From: Paenacidovorax monticola
Lineage (GTDB): Bacteria > Pseudomonadota > Gammaproteobacteria > Burkholderiales > Burkholderiaceae_C
DNA: 64,000 bases
Assembly: GCF_014489595.1 (NCBI RefSeq)
Contig: NZ_CP060790.1
Location: forward strand, 868,001-932,000
Direction of reading: 5' to 3'
The notes under the pieces are model-generated. The model saw nothing but the letters and a program-made list of their open reading frames with translations. It had not been told where the DNA came from and ran no database searches. This document shows positions 8,468 through 18,129 of this stretch, in pieces; within the stretch, counting starts at the first letter, position 1; each line of letters opens with the position of its first letter. The translations under genes and the position numbers were made by a program.

Positions 8468-9751
8468 ATGCAACGCCCATCGCCCTCCATCCTCCGTCCC
8501 CTGATCGCATCGCTGTCGCTGGCTTTCGCGGCCACGCTGGCCCAGGCCGCGCCCGTGGCCGCCGTGCACGAACTGGCGCAGAAGGAGCAGCAGCCGCTGC
8601 TCGATACGCTGCGCGATCTCGTGCACATCGAGTCGGGCAGCAAGGACATCGAGGGCCTGAACCAGATCGCCGAGCGCGTGGCCGGCCAACTCAAGGCCCT
8701 GGGCGGCGCGGTGGAGGTGCTGCAGCCCAGCGACATCTACCGCCTGGACGACACGCCCGAGAAGGTCGGCCCTGCCGTGCAGGCCGTGTTCAAGGGCCAG
8801 GGCACGAAGAAGATCATGCTCATCGCCCACATGGACACGGTGTACCTCAAGGGCATGCTCAAGGACCAGCCGTTCCGCATCGAGGGTGACAAGGCCTACG
8901 GCCTGGGCATCGCGGACGACAAGCAGGGCGTGGCGCTGATCCTGCACACCGTGGCGTTGCTGCAGAAGCTCGGCTTCAAGGACTATGGCACCCTCACCGT
9001 GCTCATCAACGGCGACGAGGAAATCAGCTCGCCCGGCTGGCGCAGCACCATCACGCGCGTGGCAGCCGATCAGGACGCCGTGTTCTCCTTCGAGGGGGGC
9101 GGTACCGACGGCTCGCTGCGCCTGGCCACGAGCGGCATCGGCGCGGCCTACCTCACGGTGCAGGGCAAGGCCTCTCACGCGGGCGCCAAGCCCGAGGACG
9201 GCGTGAACGCGCTCACCGAGCTGTCGCACCAGTTGCTGCAGCTCAAGGACCTCTCCAAGCCCGAGCAGGGGCTCAAGCTGAACTGGACCGTCTCCAAGAG
9301 CGGCTCCAACCGCAATGTGATCCCCGCCGAGGCCACGGCCCAGGCTGACGCTCGCGCGCTCAAGGTGGCCGACTTCGATGCGCTGGAGAAGGAGCTGCAG
9401 GCCCGCGTGCAGAAGAAACTGCTGCCCGATGCCAAGGTGGCCGTGAAGTTCGAGGTGCGCCGCCCGCCGCTCGAAGCCAACGAAGCCTCGCGCCGTGTGG
9501 CCGCCTACGGCAAGACCGTCTACCAGGAACTGGGCCTGCCGCTCACCGTGGTCGAACGGGCCACGGGCGGCGGCACCGATGCCGCCTTCGCCGCCCTCAA
9601 GGCCAGGGGCGCGGTGGTGGAGGGCATGGGCCTGTCGGGCTACGGCGCGCACTCCAACAACGCCGAGTACGTGCAGCTCAACACCATCGTGCCGCGCCTG
9701 TACCTGGCCACGCGCATGATCATGGACCTTTCGGCGGGCAAGCTGAAGTAA
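8468..9751 (+). CDS. M20 family glutamate carboxypeptidase (carboxypeptidase G2-like)
   Basis: The 427-residue protein has a cleavable signal peptide (to about AQA, residues 25-27) and is expected in the periplasm. Di-zinc ligands and catalytic residues of M20 peptidases are present: H121 and D123 in IAHMDTVY, D150 in IADDKQG, and E184/E185 in NGDEEIS. A dimerisation domain occupies the middle, and a C-terminal GYGAHSNNAEY segment supplies the last histidine. Carboxypeptidase G2 relatives release C-terminal glutamate from folates and peptides; the exact substrate here is not shown. It stands alone, convergent with the ABC exporter gene. Confidence 0.9.
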   Translation: MQRPSPSILRPLIASLSLAFAATLAQAAPVAAVHELAQKEQQPLLDTLRDLVHIESGSKDIEGLNQIAERVAGQLKALGGAVEVLQPSDIYRLDDTPEKVGPAVQAVFKGQGTKKIMLIAHMDTVYLKGMLKDQPFRIEGDKAYGLGIADDKQGVALILHTVALLQKLGFKDYGTLTVLINGDEEISSPGWRSTITRVAADQDAVFSFEGGGTDGSLRLATSGIGAAYLTVQGKASHAGAKPEDGVNALTELSHQLLQLKDLSKPEQGLKLNWTVSKSGSNRNVIPAEATAQADARALKVADFDALEKELQARVQKKLLPDAKVAVKFEVRRPPLEANEASRRVAAYGKTVYQELGLPLTVVERATGGGTDAAFAALKARGAVVEGMGLSGYGAHSNNAEYVQLNTIVPRLYLATRMIMDLSAGKLK

Positions 9752-9814
9752 GCCGCTCCCCGGTGGCGCTTCAGGAGCCGCCGGGGGCCGTGCTGGCCGG
9801 CGGAGGTGCGCCTG

Positions 9815-11656
<1,842 letters not shown>

Positions 11657-11762
11657 GTACGGCTCCTCTGCGCCCGATGGTAGGGCAGGGGCGTGCCAGT
11701 GTCCCCGCTGCCCGGCTTGCCCGTGTGCCGCGTGGGTGGATTGGCGCCGCGGCGGGCAGTCG

Positions 11763-12080
11763 CTACGAATGTGTGCGCACCTCGCTGAAATGTGTCTCGG
11801 GCTGCAGGTTGGTGTAGCGCGGCACATCGGCCATGAGCGTGGCGCCCGCCTGGCGCACGGCGGCCTGCGCCTCGGGCAGCGAGGCGAAGTATGCGTGCGA
11901 GATGGCCACCACCTGGCCGGGCCCGGGGTCGCGCGCATGCAGCATGCGGTCGCTTTCGAGCCGCATCAGGCCCAGGGGTGCGAGCGCTTCACGCGTGATG
12001 CGCATGTGCTCATGCTCGTAGTAGGCGTGGTCGAAGGTGGCGCCTTCGCGCCAGCGGTAGATGCCGGTGACCTTGATCAT
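11763..12080 (-). CDS. EthD-like small protein
   Basis: The 105-residue protein starts MIKVTGIYRWREGATFDHAYYEHEH, the pattern of the EthD/dimeric alpha-beta barrel family, whose members are small dimeric proteins of poorly defined function often near oxygenases or hydrolases. The ATG at 12080 is chosen over an in-frame extension without similarity. It lies downstream of the TauE-like permease on the same strand, 87 bases away. Confidence 0.75.
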   Translation of the reverse strand: MIKVTGIYRWREGATFDHAYYEHEHMRITREALAPLGLMRLESDRMLHARDPGPGQVVAISHAYFASLPEAQAAVRQAGATLMADVPRYTNLQPETHFSEVRTHS

Positions 12081-12167
12081 GCAGAGTGTCCCTGTAGAGT
12101 GCGGGGCCACGGTAGGCCGCCTTTGCAGGCCACGCAGCCGCCTGCGCGACAGGGCCACAGGCCAGGC

Positions 12168-12938
12168 TCAGGCCATGGCCTGGCGCCACAGCAGCGCCGC
12201 GCCCGAGCAGAGCACCACCAGGTTCACCACGCGCAGAAACTGCTCGCGCGACAGCGCCAGCGTGATGCGCCGCCCCAGGGCCGTGCCGATCACCATGGCG
12301 GGCGCGAGCGCCGCCGCGAGCAGCAGCAACGACGCCTGGGCATACACACCCGCCAGCAGGAACAGCACGGCGCGCGTGAGCGTGCTCAGGCCGATCAGCG
12401 TGGACTGGGTCACGCGGATGCGGTCCTTGTCGGGGAGGCGGCCGGCCAGGTAGATGGCGTAGAGAAAGCCACCGCTGCCGAACAGCGCCGAGAAGATGCC
12501 GCCGATGAAGCCGAAGGGCACGGCCGCGCGCGGCGTGAGCCGGCCCATGGGCTTGTAGCCGCTGAGCGAATACAGGGCGTAGCCCACGGCGAAGAAGCCC
12601 AGCGCCCACAGCAGGGCTTCGGGCCGCCCCCAGAGCAGCGCGGCCGCGCCCGCCAGGCTGCCCGCCGCCATGAGGGGCACGAGGCGGCGCAGTTCGGCCC
12701 GGTCGGCTGCGTGGCGGTCGCGGGCGATGTTGGTGGCCGCCGCGAAGAAGTCCAGCAGTGCCAGCAGCGGAACGATGGTGGCCACGGGCACGAAGTGCGC
12801 CAGCACGGGCCCCGCCACGAGGGCGGTGCCGAAGCCGGCCATGCCGAAGATGACGTAGGCGGCCGCCACGCCCAGGCCGATGACCGCCAGTTGCCAGGGA
12901 GCGACGGGCAGCAGGCCCGCCAGGGATTCGAGGAGCAT
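12168..12938 (-). CDS. TauE/SafE-family membrane permease
   Basis: The 256-residue, almost entirely hydrophobic protein has about eight membrane segments in two related halves (AAYVIFGMAGFGTALVAGPVLAHFVP early, PFGFIGGIFSALFGSGGFLYAIYLAG later). The glycine-rich GMAGFG and GGIFSALFGSGG segments are typical of the TauE/SafE (DUF81) family of sulfite or organosulfonate exporters. The substrate is not known. A LysR gene lies upstream on the same strand. Confidence 0.85.
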   Translation of the reverse strand: MLLESLAGLLPVAPWQLAVIGLGVAAAYVIFGMAGFGTALVAGPVLAHFVPVATIVPLLALLDFFAAATNIARDRHAADRAELRRLVPLMAAGSLAGAAALLWGRPEALLWALGFFAVGYALYSLSGYKPMGRLTPRAAVPFGFIGGIFSALFGSGGFLYAIYLAGRLPDKDRIRVTQSTLIGLSTLTRAVLFLLAGVYAQASLLLLAAALAPAMVIGTALGRRITLALSREQFLRVVNLVVLCSGAALLWRQAMA

Positions 12939-13031
12939 GGGCGAAGGGGCAGAGTGCGAGGGATGCGCGGCACTCTATCGGCCCGCCGCCCGCGCATCCA
13001 ATAGCAAATGCGGCGGGTATCTATCTCGAAA

Positions 13032-13931
13032 TCAGCTGGGTGCGTGCAGCGCTGGCGCGAGCGCCTCGGCGAACTGGCGCACCAGGGCCGAGGCATCCTC
13101 GCGCCACAGGGCCAGCACGGTGGTATGGCTGCCTTCGCCAGCCAGGGGGCGCGTGGCCACGCCCGGCGGGCACAGCTGTCCCATCGAGGCCGGCACGACG
13201 GCCACGCCGAAGCCCGCCTGCACCAGCGCGAGCTGCGACCATTTGCGCGAGCGCACGCGCGCACCCCGGGGCTCGAAGCCCGCCGCGCGGCACAGTTGCG
13301 CCACGCGGTGGCTCAGGCCGCCCCGGTCCAGGTGCGGCGTGGCGACGAAGGCTTCGCTCCGCAGGTCGTTCAATGCCACTTTGGAGGCCTGGGCCAGGGC
13401 GTGGCCCACGGGCAGGGCCACCACCAGCGGCTCGGTGTACAGCGGCACGTAGTGCATGCCGGGGTAGCGGCGCAGGACCGGATCGCGCGCCAGCCCTACG
13501 TCGGCGCGGCCCTCGGCGATGTCGAGTGCCTGGTGCTCCGAGGAGGATTGCGAGACCTCGACCGAAACGCCCGGGTGGCGATCCAGGTGGCTGCGCAGAA
13601 AGGCTTGCAGGGCCGGGGTGAGCGGCACCGAGCTGGCGTGCAGCAGCTGCACCGTGCCCTCGATGCCGCGCTGCGCGTGGCGCGCATTCACGGTGGCCTG
13701 CTGCAGGGCCGCGAGGACGCGGCGTGCGTCGTCGTACAGCGACTGGCCCGCGGGCGTGACGGCCAGATGGCGCGTGCCGCGCTCGAGCAAGGGCACCTGC
13801 AGGGCCTGCTCCATGTCCTTGACCTGCCGGCTCAGGGCAGACTGCGCGATGAAGAGCCGCTCGGCCGCCAGGCTGAAACTGCCCGCGTCGACGATGTCGA
13901 CGAAATAGCGCAACTGCTTGTGCGTGAGCAC
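13032..13931 (-). CDS. LysR-family transcriptional regulator
   Basis: The 299-residue protein starts at GTG 13931 (LTHKQLRYFVDIVDAGSFSLAAERLFIAQSALSRQVKDME), a standard LysR helix-turn-helix, followed by an effector-binding domain ending in LAPALHAPS. The GTG is 11 bases after the stop of the CopD-like membrane protein gene, so the two are probably co-transcribed. The target is unknown; the downstream TauE-like permease is one candidate. Confidence 0.88.
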   Translation of the reverse strand: MLTHKQLRYFVDIVDAGSFSLAAERLFIAQSALSRQVKDMEQALQVPLLERGTRHLAVTPAGQSLYDDARRVLAALQQATVNARHAQRGIEGTVQLLHASSVPLTPALQAFLRSHLDRHPGVSVEVSQSSSEHQALDIAEGRADVGLARDPVLRRYPGMHYVPLYTEPLVVALPVGHALAQASKVALNDLRSEAFVATPHLDRGGLSHRVAQLCRAAGFEPRGARVRSRKWSQLALVQAGFGVAVVPASMGQLCPPGVATRPLAGEGSHTTVLALWREDASALVRQFAEALAPALHAPS

Positions 13932-13942
13932 GGGTGCGGGTC

Positions 13943-14410
13943 TCAGAGCAGCCGCACGGCGGCCACCGCTGCCAGGCCGAGCCCGAGGTTCACGCCCACC
14001 CAGGTGCGGATGCGTGCCATGGCCTGCCCGCCCGCAGGCCAGTCCGCCGCTTCCACGGCGCGCGCCAGGCGCGGGTACAGAGCGAAGCGGATGTGGCCGA
14101 AGATGGCCGCCATGGCCAGGCCCAGCGTGGCCATCACGGTCCAGCCGGGCGGCATGGCAAAGCGGCCGCCCGATGCGCCTGCCGCCTGGGCGGCCAGGCC
14201 GATCATCCAGCCGCCGCTGGCCAGCAGCACCCCCACGGCAAGCAGCACGGCGGCAAGGAAGCGCCGCAGCACATCCCGCATGAGCCGCAGGCGCTGTGGC
14301 GGCTCCAGGGCCTGCGCGGCCGGGCGCAGGAAGAAATGGGCGAACACCATGCCACCCACCCAGACGATGGCGGACAGCAGATGCAGCAGTTGGAGTACGG
14401 CGTAGGGCAT
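13943..14410 (-). CDS. CopD-like integral membrane protein
   Basis: The 155-residue protein has about four membrane segments (LLHLLSAIVWVGGMVFAHFFL, FLAAVLLAVGVLLASGGWMIGLA, VMATLGLAMAAIFGHIRFALYP, and one at the C-terminus). The HLLSAIVWVGGMVF start with conserved His resembles the CopD/DUF2269-type cytochrome-like membrane families. The ATG at 14410 gives a compact protein; the in-frame extension is polar and unsupported. It is followed closely by a LysR gene. The role is unknown. Confidence 0.7.
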   Translation of the reverse strand: MPYAVLQLLHLLSAIVWVGGMVFAHFFLRPAAQALEPPQRLRLMRDVLRRFLAAVLLAVGVLLASGGWMIGLAAQAAGASGGRFAMPPGWTVMATLGLAMAAIFGHIRFALYPRLARAVEAADWPAGGQAMARIRTWVGVNLGLGLAAVAAVRLL

Positions 14411-14623
14411 GGGGGTCTTGCGGCAGTGAAGCAGGGTGTCCGCGATTGTGGCCGCATCCAGGGCTGGCCGGGTCGGGGAGGTGCGGAAAATCGCCTGCGA
14501 TGCGCCCGCCCGCCGTCGGTCCCCGAGGGGGAGGCACTGCAGGCCCATGCCGGAAAGCTCGCGCGGTGGGAGAGTGAGGGCGCCCCTATCGCAGCCAGGG
14601 CGTCCCGGCGGTGCAGGGGCACC

Positions 14624-15949
14624 TCAACTGCCGGTCGATGCGGTCATCACGCGGTTGCCGCCGTTCTTCTTGGATTGGTACATGGCGGCGTCGGCATGGC
14701 TCAGCAGGTGGTGCTCCTCCTGACCATGCTCGGGGTACAGCGCCACGCCGATGCTGGGTCGCATGTGCAGGCTCCGCTCCTGCAGGTCGAAGGGCAGGGC
14801 GAAGGCGTCGAGGATCTTGCTCGCCACCGTGGTCGCATGGTCGCGCGTGCGGCCGTTCTCGACCAGCACGACGAACTCGTCGCCCCCGAGCCGGGCCACG
14901 GTGTCCGACGCGCGCACGCAGCCGCGCAGGCGCTGGGCCACACCCTGCAGCAACTGGTCTCCCGTGGCGTGGCCGAGCGTGTCGTTCACCTCCTTGAAGC
15001 GGTCCAGGTCGATGAACAGCAGCGACAGCAGGGTCTGCTCGCGCCGTGCGCGCGCCAGCGCCGCGCGCAGCCGGTCCAGGAACAGCTGGCGGTTGGGCAA
15101 CTGGGTGAGCTGGTCGTACTGGGCCAGACGCTCCAGGCGCTCGCGCATCTGGCGCCGTTCCACGGCCGAGGCGACCTGGGTGCAGACGTACTGCAGCAGT
15201 TCCTTATCGCGCTCGGTGTACTGCGAAGGCAGGCCGTGGCTGCGCAGCACCAGCGCGCCCAGCACGCCGCCCTGGGTCTGCAGCGGCACGCCCAGCCAGT
15301 CGCCCGGCGCGCCGTCTTCGGCGTTCTGCGTGCACAGCAGCGTGCGCCCATGGCGTACGACCTCCTCGTACGGGCCGCTGCCGGACAGGGCGATGGGCGC
15401 GGGGCGGGGCGCATCGCGCTTGTCCACGTGGTAGGGGAACTCCAGCCGGTCATTGTGCGGATCATGGAGCGCGACGCAGAAATTCTCGGCCGACACGAAT
15501 CCGCCGATGATCTGGTGGATGCGCGCGAACAGGCTCTCGAGGTCTTCGGCGGCCTGGGCGGCTTCCGAGATGGCGTAGAGCGCCGCCTGCAGCGACTCGG
15601 TGTGCTTGCGTTCGGTGATGTCGTGCGCCACGGCCAGGCGCACCTGCTGCTCGGGCAGCCAGCGCGCGGTCCAGCGGATGTGCGCGACCTGGCCGTCCTT
15701 GCGGATGTAGCGGTTCTCGAAGTGCAACTGCAGGTGGCCCGCCATGATGTTGCGGGCCGCGGCCAGGGTGCGCTCCCGGTCGTCGGGGTGCACGAGCTCG
15801 ATCATGCGCCGGCCCAGCACCTCCTGTGGGTCATAGCCGAAGATGCGCTCGTAGGCCTGGCTGACGTACAGGTAGCGGCCTTCAGGGTCCACGATGCACA
15901 CGGCATCGAGCAGCAGATCCACGATGTTGATGGAGGCGAGCGAATGCAT
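14624..15949 (-). CDS. PAS-GAF-GGDEF diguanylate cyclase
   Basis: The 441-residue cytoplasmic protein has a PAS domain (about 1-115, ending in AHDITERK), a GAF-like domain (about 120-265) and a C-terminal GGDEF domain with DQLTQLPNRQLFLDRL and an intact ARLGGDEFVVL active site, so it should make c-di-GMP. The local sequence is LRGCVRASDTVARLGGDEF, where an RxxD-type inhibitory site may be present. No membrane segment is seen. It is monocistronic. Confidence 0.92.
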   Translation of the reverse strand: MHSLASINIVDLLLDAVCIVDPEGRYLYVSQAYERIFGYDPQEVLGRRMIELVHPDDRERTLAAARNIMAGHLQLHFENRYIRKDGQVAHIRWTARWLPEQQVRLAVAHDITERKHTESLQAALYAISEAAQAAEDLESLFARIHQIIGGFVSAENFCVALHDPHNDRLEFPYHVDKRDAPRPAPIALSGSGPYEEVVRHGRTLLCTQNAEDGAPGDWLGVPLQTQGGVLGALVLRSHGLPSQYTERDKELLQYVCTQVASAVERRQMRERLERLAQYDQLTQLPNRQLFLDRLRAALARARREQTLLSLLFIDLDRFKEVNDTLGHATGDQLLQGVAQRLRGCVRASDTVARLGGDEFVVLVENGRTRDHATTVASKILDAFALPFDLQERSLHMRPSIGVALYPEHGQEEHHLLSHADAAMYQSKKNGGNRVMTASTGS

Positions 15950-16055
15950 GAGACGGGAGCGGCCAGCGGTGGATGCTGGATCTATTGTGCCGCTCCTGAA
16001 CGGGTTCGCGTCCGTTCTTTTCTATTTTCAAACGCATGAAGCCTGCGGAAAAACC

Positions 16056-16916
16056 CTAGCCGTATTGCTTTTCCAGCGCATCCCAGCCGGGCTTGCCCAC
16101 GAGCCGCTGGCGCTCGGCGAAGGGCGCGACCACGGCCGGGTCCTCATCGATGCGCCGGGTATCGCGCAACTGCCCGAGCGCGCGCTGCATGCCCGCCACC
16201 GCGCCCTGCAGCGCCGCGTTCGCGTAGAGAACGAAGCCATAGCCCAGGTCCGCGAGCTCGCCCGCGTCGGTGATCGGCGTCTTTCCTCCGATCACCAGAT
16301 TCATGAGCTGGGGCCGGGGCAGCAGGCCCGGCAGCGCGCGGATCTGCTCGGCCGTGGTGACCGCCTCCACGAACAGGATGTCGGCCCCCGCCTCGGCGAA
16401 GCGGTGGGCGCGCTCCACCGCCGCCTCGAAGCCGTGCACGGCCGCCGCATCGGTGCGCGCCATGACGAGCAGGCCCGCATCGCGCCGCGCGTCGCAGGCG
16501 GCGCGGATCTTGCCGACCATCTCCGCCGTCTCGACCACATCCTTACCGTGGAAATGCCCGCAGCGCTTGGGCGACACCTGGTCCTCCAGCTGGATGCAAT
16601 CGGCGCCCGCGCGCTCGAGCGTGCGCACCGCGTGGTAGGTGTTGAGCGCATTGCCGAAGCCCGTATCGGCATCGACGATGAGCGGCAACTCCACGGCATC
16701 GCGGATGCGGGCCGTGTGGTCGGCGATGTCGGTGAGGCCCATGAAGGCCTGGTCGGGCAGGCCGAACCACATGTTGGTGACGCCGGCGCCGGTGACGTAG
16801 AGGGCCTCGAAGCCCAGGTCGGCGACGACGCGGGCGGAGAGGGCGTTGAACGCGCCGGGCACGAGCACGCCGCGGCGGGCTTCGGCCAGGGCCTTGAGTT
16901 GTTGCTTGGTATTCAT
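16056..16916 (-). CDS. isocitrate lyase/PEP mutase-family lyase (2-methylisocitrate lyase-like)
   Basis: The 286-residue TIM-barrel protein has the family hallmarks IVDADTGFGNALN (Mg-binding DxD) and LEDQVSPKRCGH with the catalytic Cys in KRCGH. It begins 10 bases after the prpF stop, so it ends the prp operon and could cleave 2-methylisocitrate to pyruvate and succinate. However, the C-terminal half (NLVIGGKTPITDAGELADLG) looks more like the oxaloacetate decarboxylase/2,3-dimethylmalate lyase branch than canonical PrpB. The family is certain; the exact reaction is not, so no symbol is given. Confidence 0.8.
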   Translation of the reverse strand: MNTKQQLKALAEARRGVLVPGAFNALSARVVADLGFEALYVTGAGVTNMWFGLPDQAFMGLTDIADHTARIRDAVELPLIVDADTGFGNALNTYHAVRTLERAGADCIQLEDQVSPKRCGHFHGKDVVETAEMVGKIRAACDARRDAGLLVMARTDAAAVHGFEAAVERAHRFAEAGADILFVEAVTTAEQIRALPGLLPRPQLMNLVIGGKTPITDAGELADLGYGFVLYANAALQGAVAGMQRALGQLRDTRRIDEDPAVVAPFAERQRLVGKPGWDALEKQYG

Positions 16917-16926
16917 AGGGTCTGTG

Positions 16927-18122
16927 TCAGAAACAATCGGCGGGGATGCGAACCCAGCCTTCCATGAGGATGCGTGCGCTGCGGCTCATGAGGGCCTTGG
17001 TGACCTGCCATTGGCCGTCCACCAGCGCGGCCTCGGCGCCCACGCGCAGGGTGCCCGAGGGGTGGCCGAACCGTACGGCGCTGCGTGGGCCTCCGCCTGC
17101 CGCCAGGTTGACCAGCGTGCCGGGGATGGCGGCGGCGGTGCCAATGGCCACGGCCGCCGTGCCCATCATGGCGTGGTGCAGCTTGCCCATGGAGAGGGCG
17201 CGCACGAGCAGGTCCACGTCCTGGGCCTCGATGCGCTTGCCGCTGGAGGCCGTGTAGCTGGCGGGGGGGCCACGAAGGCGATCTTGGGCGTGTGCTGGCG
17301 CGTGGCGGCTTCGTCCAGGTTCTGGATCAGGCCCATGCGCAGCGCGCCGTGGGCACGGATGGCCTCGAACCGCGCAAGGGCCGCCGAGTCGCCATTGATG
17401 GCATCCTGAAGTTCGGTGCCGGTGTAGCCCAGCTCCTGCGCCGTGAGAAAGATGGTGGGAATGCCCGCATTGATCAGCGTGGCCGCGAAGGTGCCCACCC
17501 CGGGGACCTCCAGCGTGTCGACGACACGGCCCGTGGGGAACATGGCACTGCCGCCTTCGCTGCCTTCGTCCGCCGGGTCCATGAACTCCAGTGGCACCTC
17601 GGCCGCCGCAAAGGTCACGCCGTCGAGCTCGAAGTCGCCGCTCTCCTGCACCTGTCCGTTGGCGATGGGCACGTGCGCCACGATGGTCTTGCCGATGTTG
17701 GCCTGCCAGATGCGCACGGCGAGGTGGCCATTGAGCGGCACGCGCGCCGCATCGATCAGCCCCAGGTGGATGGCGCAAGGCCCCACAGCGGCCGAGAGGT
17801 TGCCGCAGTTGCCGCTCCAGTCCACGAACGGCCGGTCAATGGACACCTGGCCGAACAGGTAGTCCACGTCGTGCCCGGGGCGCGTGCTGCGCGAGAGGAT
17901 CACGGCCTTGCTGGTGCTCGACGAGGCATTGCCCAGGCCGTCGATCTGCTTGCCGTAGGGGTCGGGACTGCCGAGCACGCGCAGCAGGATGGCGTCGCGT
18001 GCCGGGCCGGGCTGACGCGCCGATTCGGGCAGGTCCTGCAGGCGGAAGAACACGCCCTTGCTGGTGCCGCCGCGCAGGTAGGTGGCGGGTATGCGCATCT
18101 GCGGCGCGAAGACTGTGGTCAT
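16927..18122 (-). CDS. prpF: 2-methylaconitate cis-trans isomerase PrpF (frameshifted)
   Basis: The ATG at 18122 opens a protein with PrpF features (IPATYLRGGTSKGVFF, SSSTSKAVILS, DWSGNCGNLSAAVGP). The frame breaks at a run of seven C/G at 17263-17269. Restoring one base joins it to the second frame (ASYTASSGKRIEAQDVDLLV to the C-terminal MEGWVRIPADCF), for 398 residues, normal for the family. PrpF isomerises trans/cis 2-methylaconitate made by AcnD. It starts 7 bases after acnD. The break is probably a sequencing error, as several similar ones occur in the window. Confidence 0.85.
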
Positions 18123-18129
18123 GGCTTTC

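Noticed and set aside
17263-17269. Programmed frameshift in prpF
   Set aside because: Similar single-base losses occur in six other unrelated genes here, so a common technical cause is more likely than recoding.
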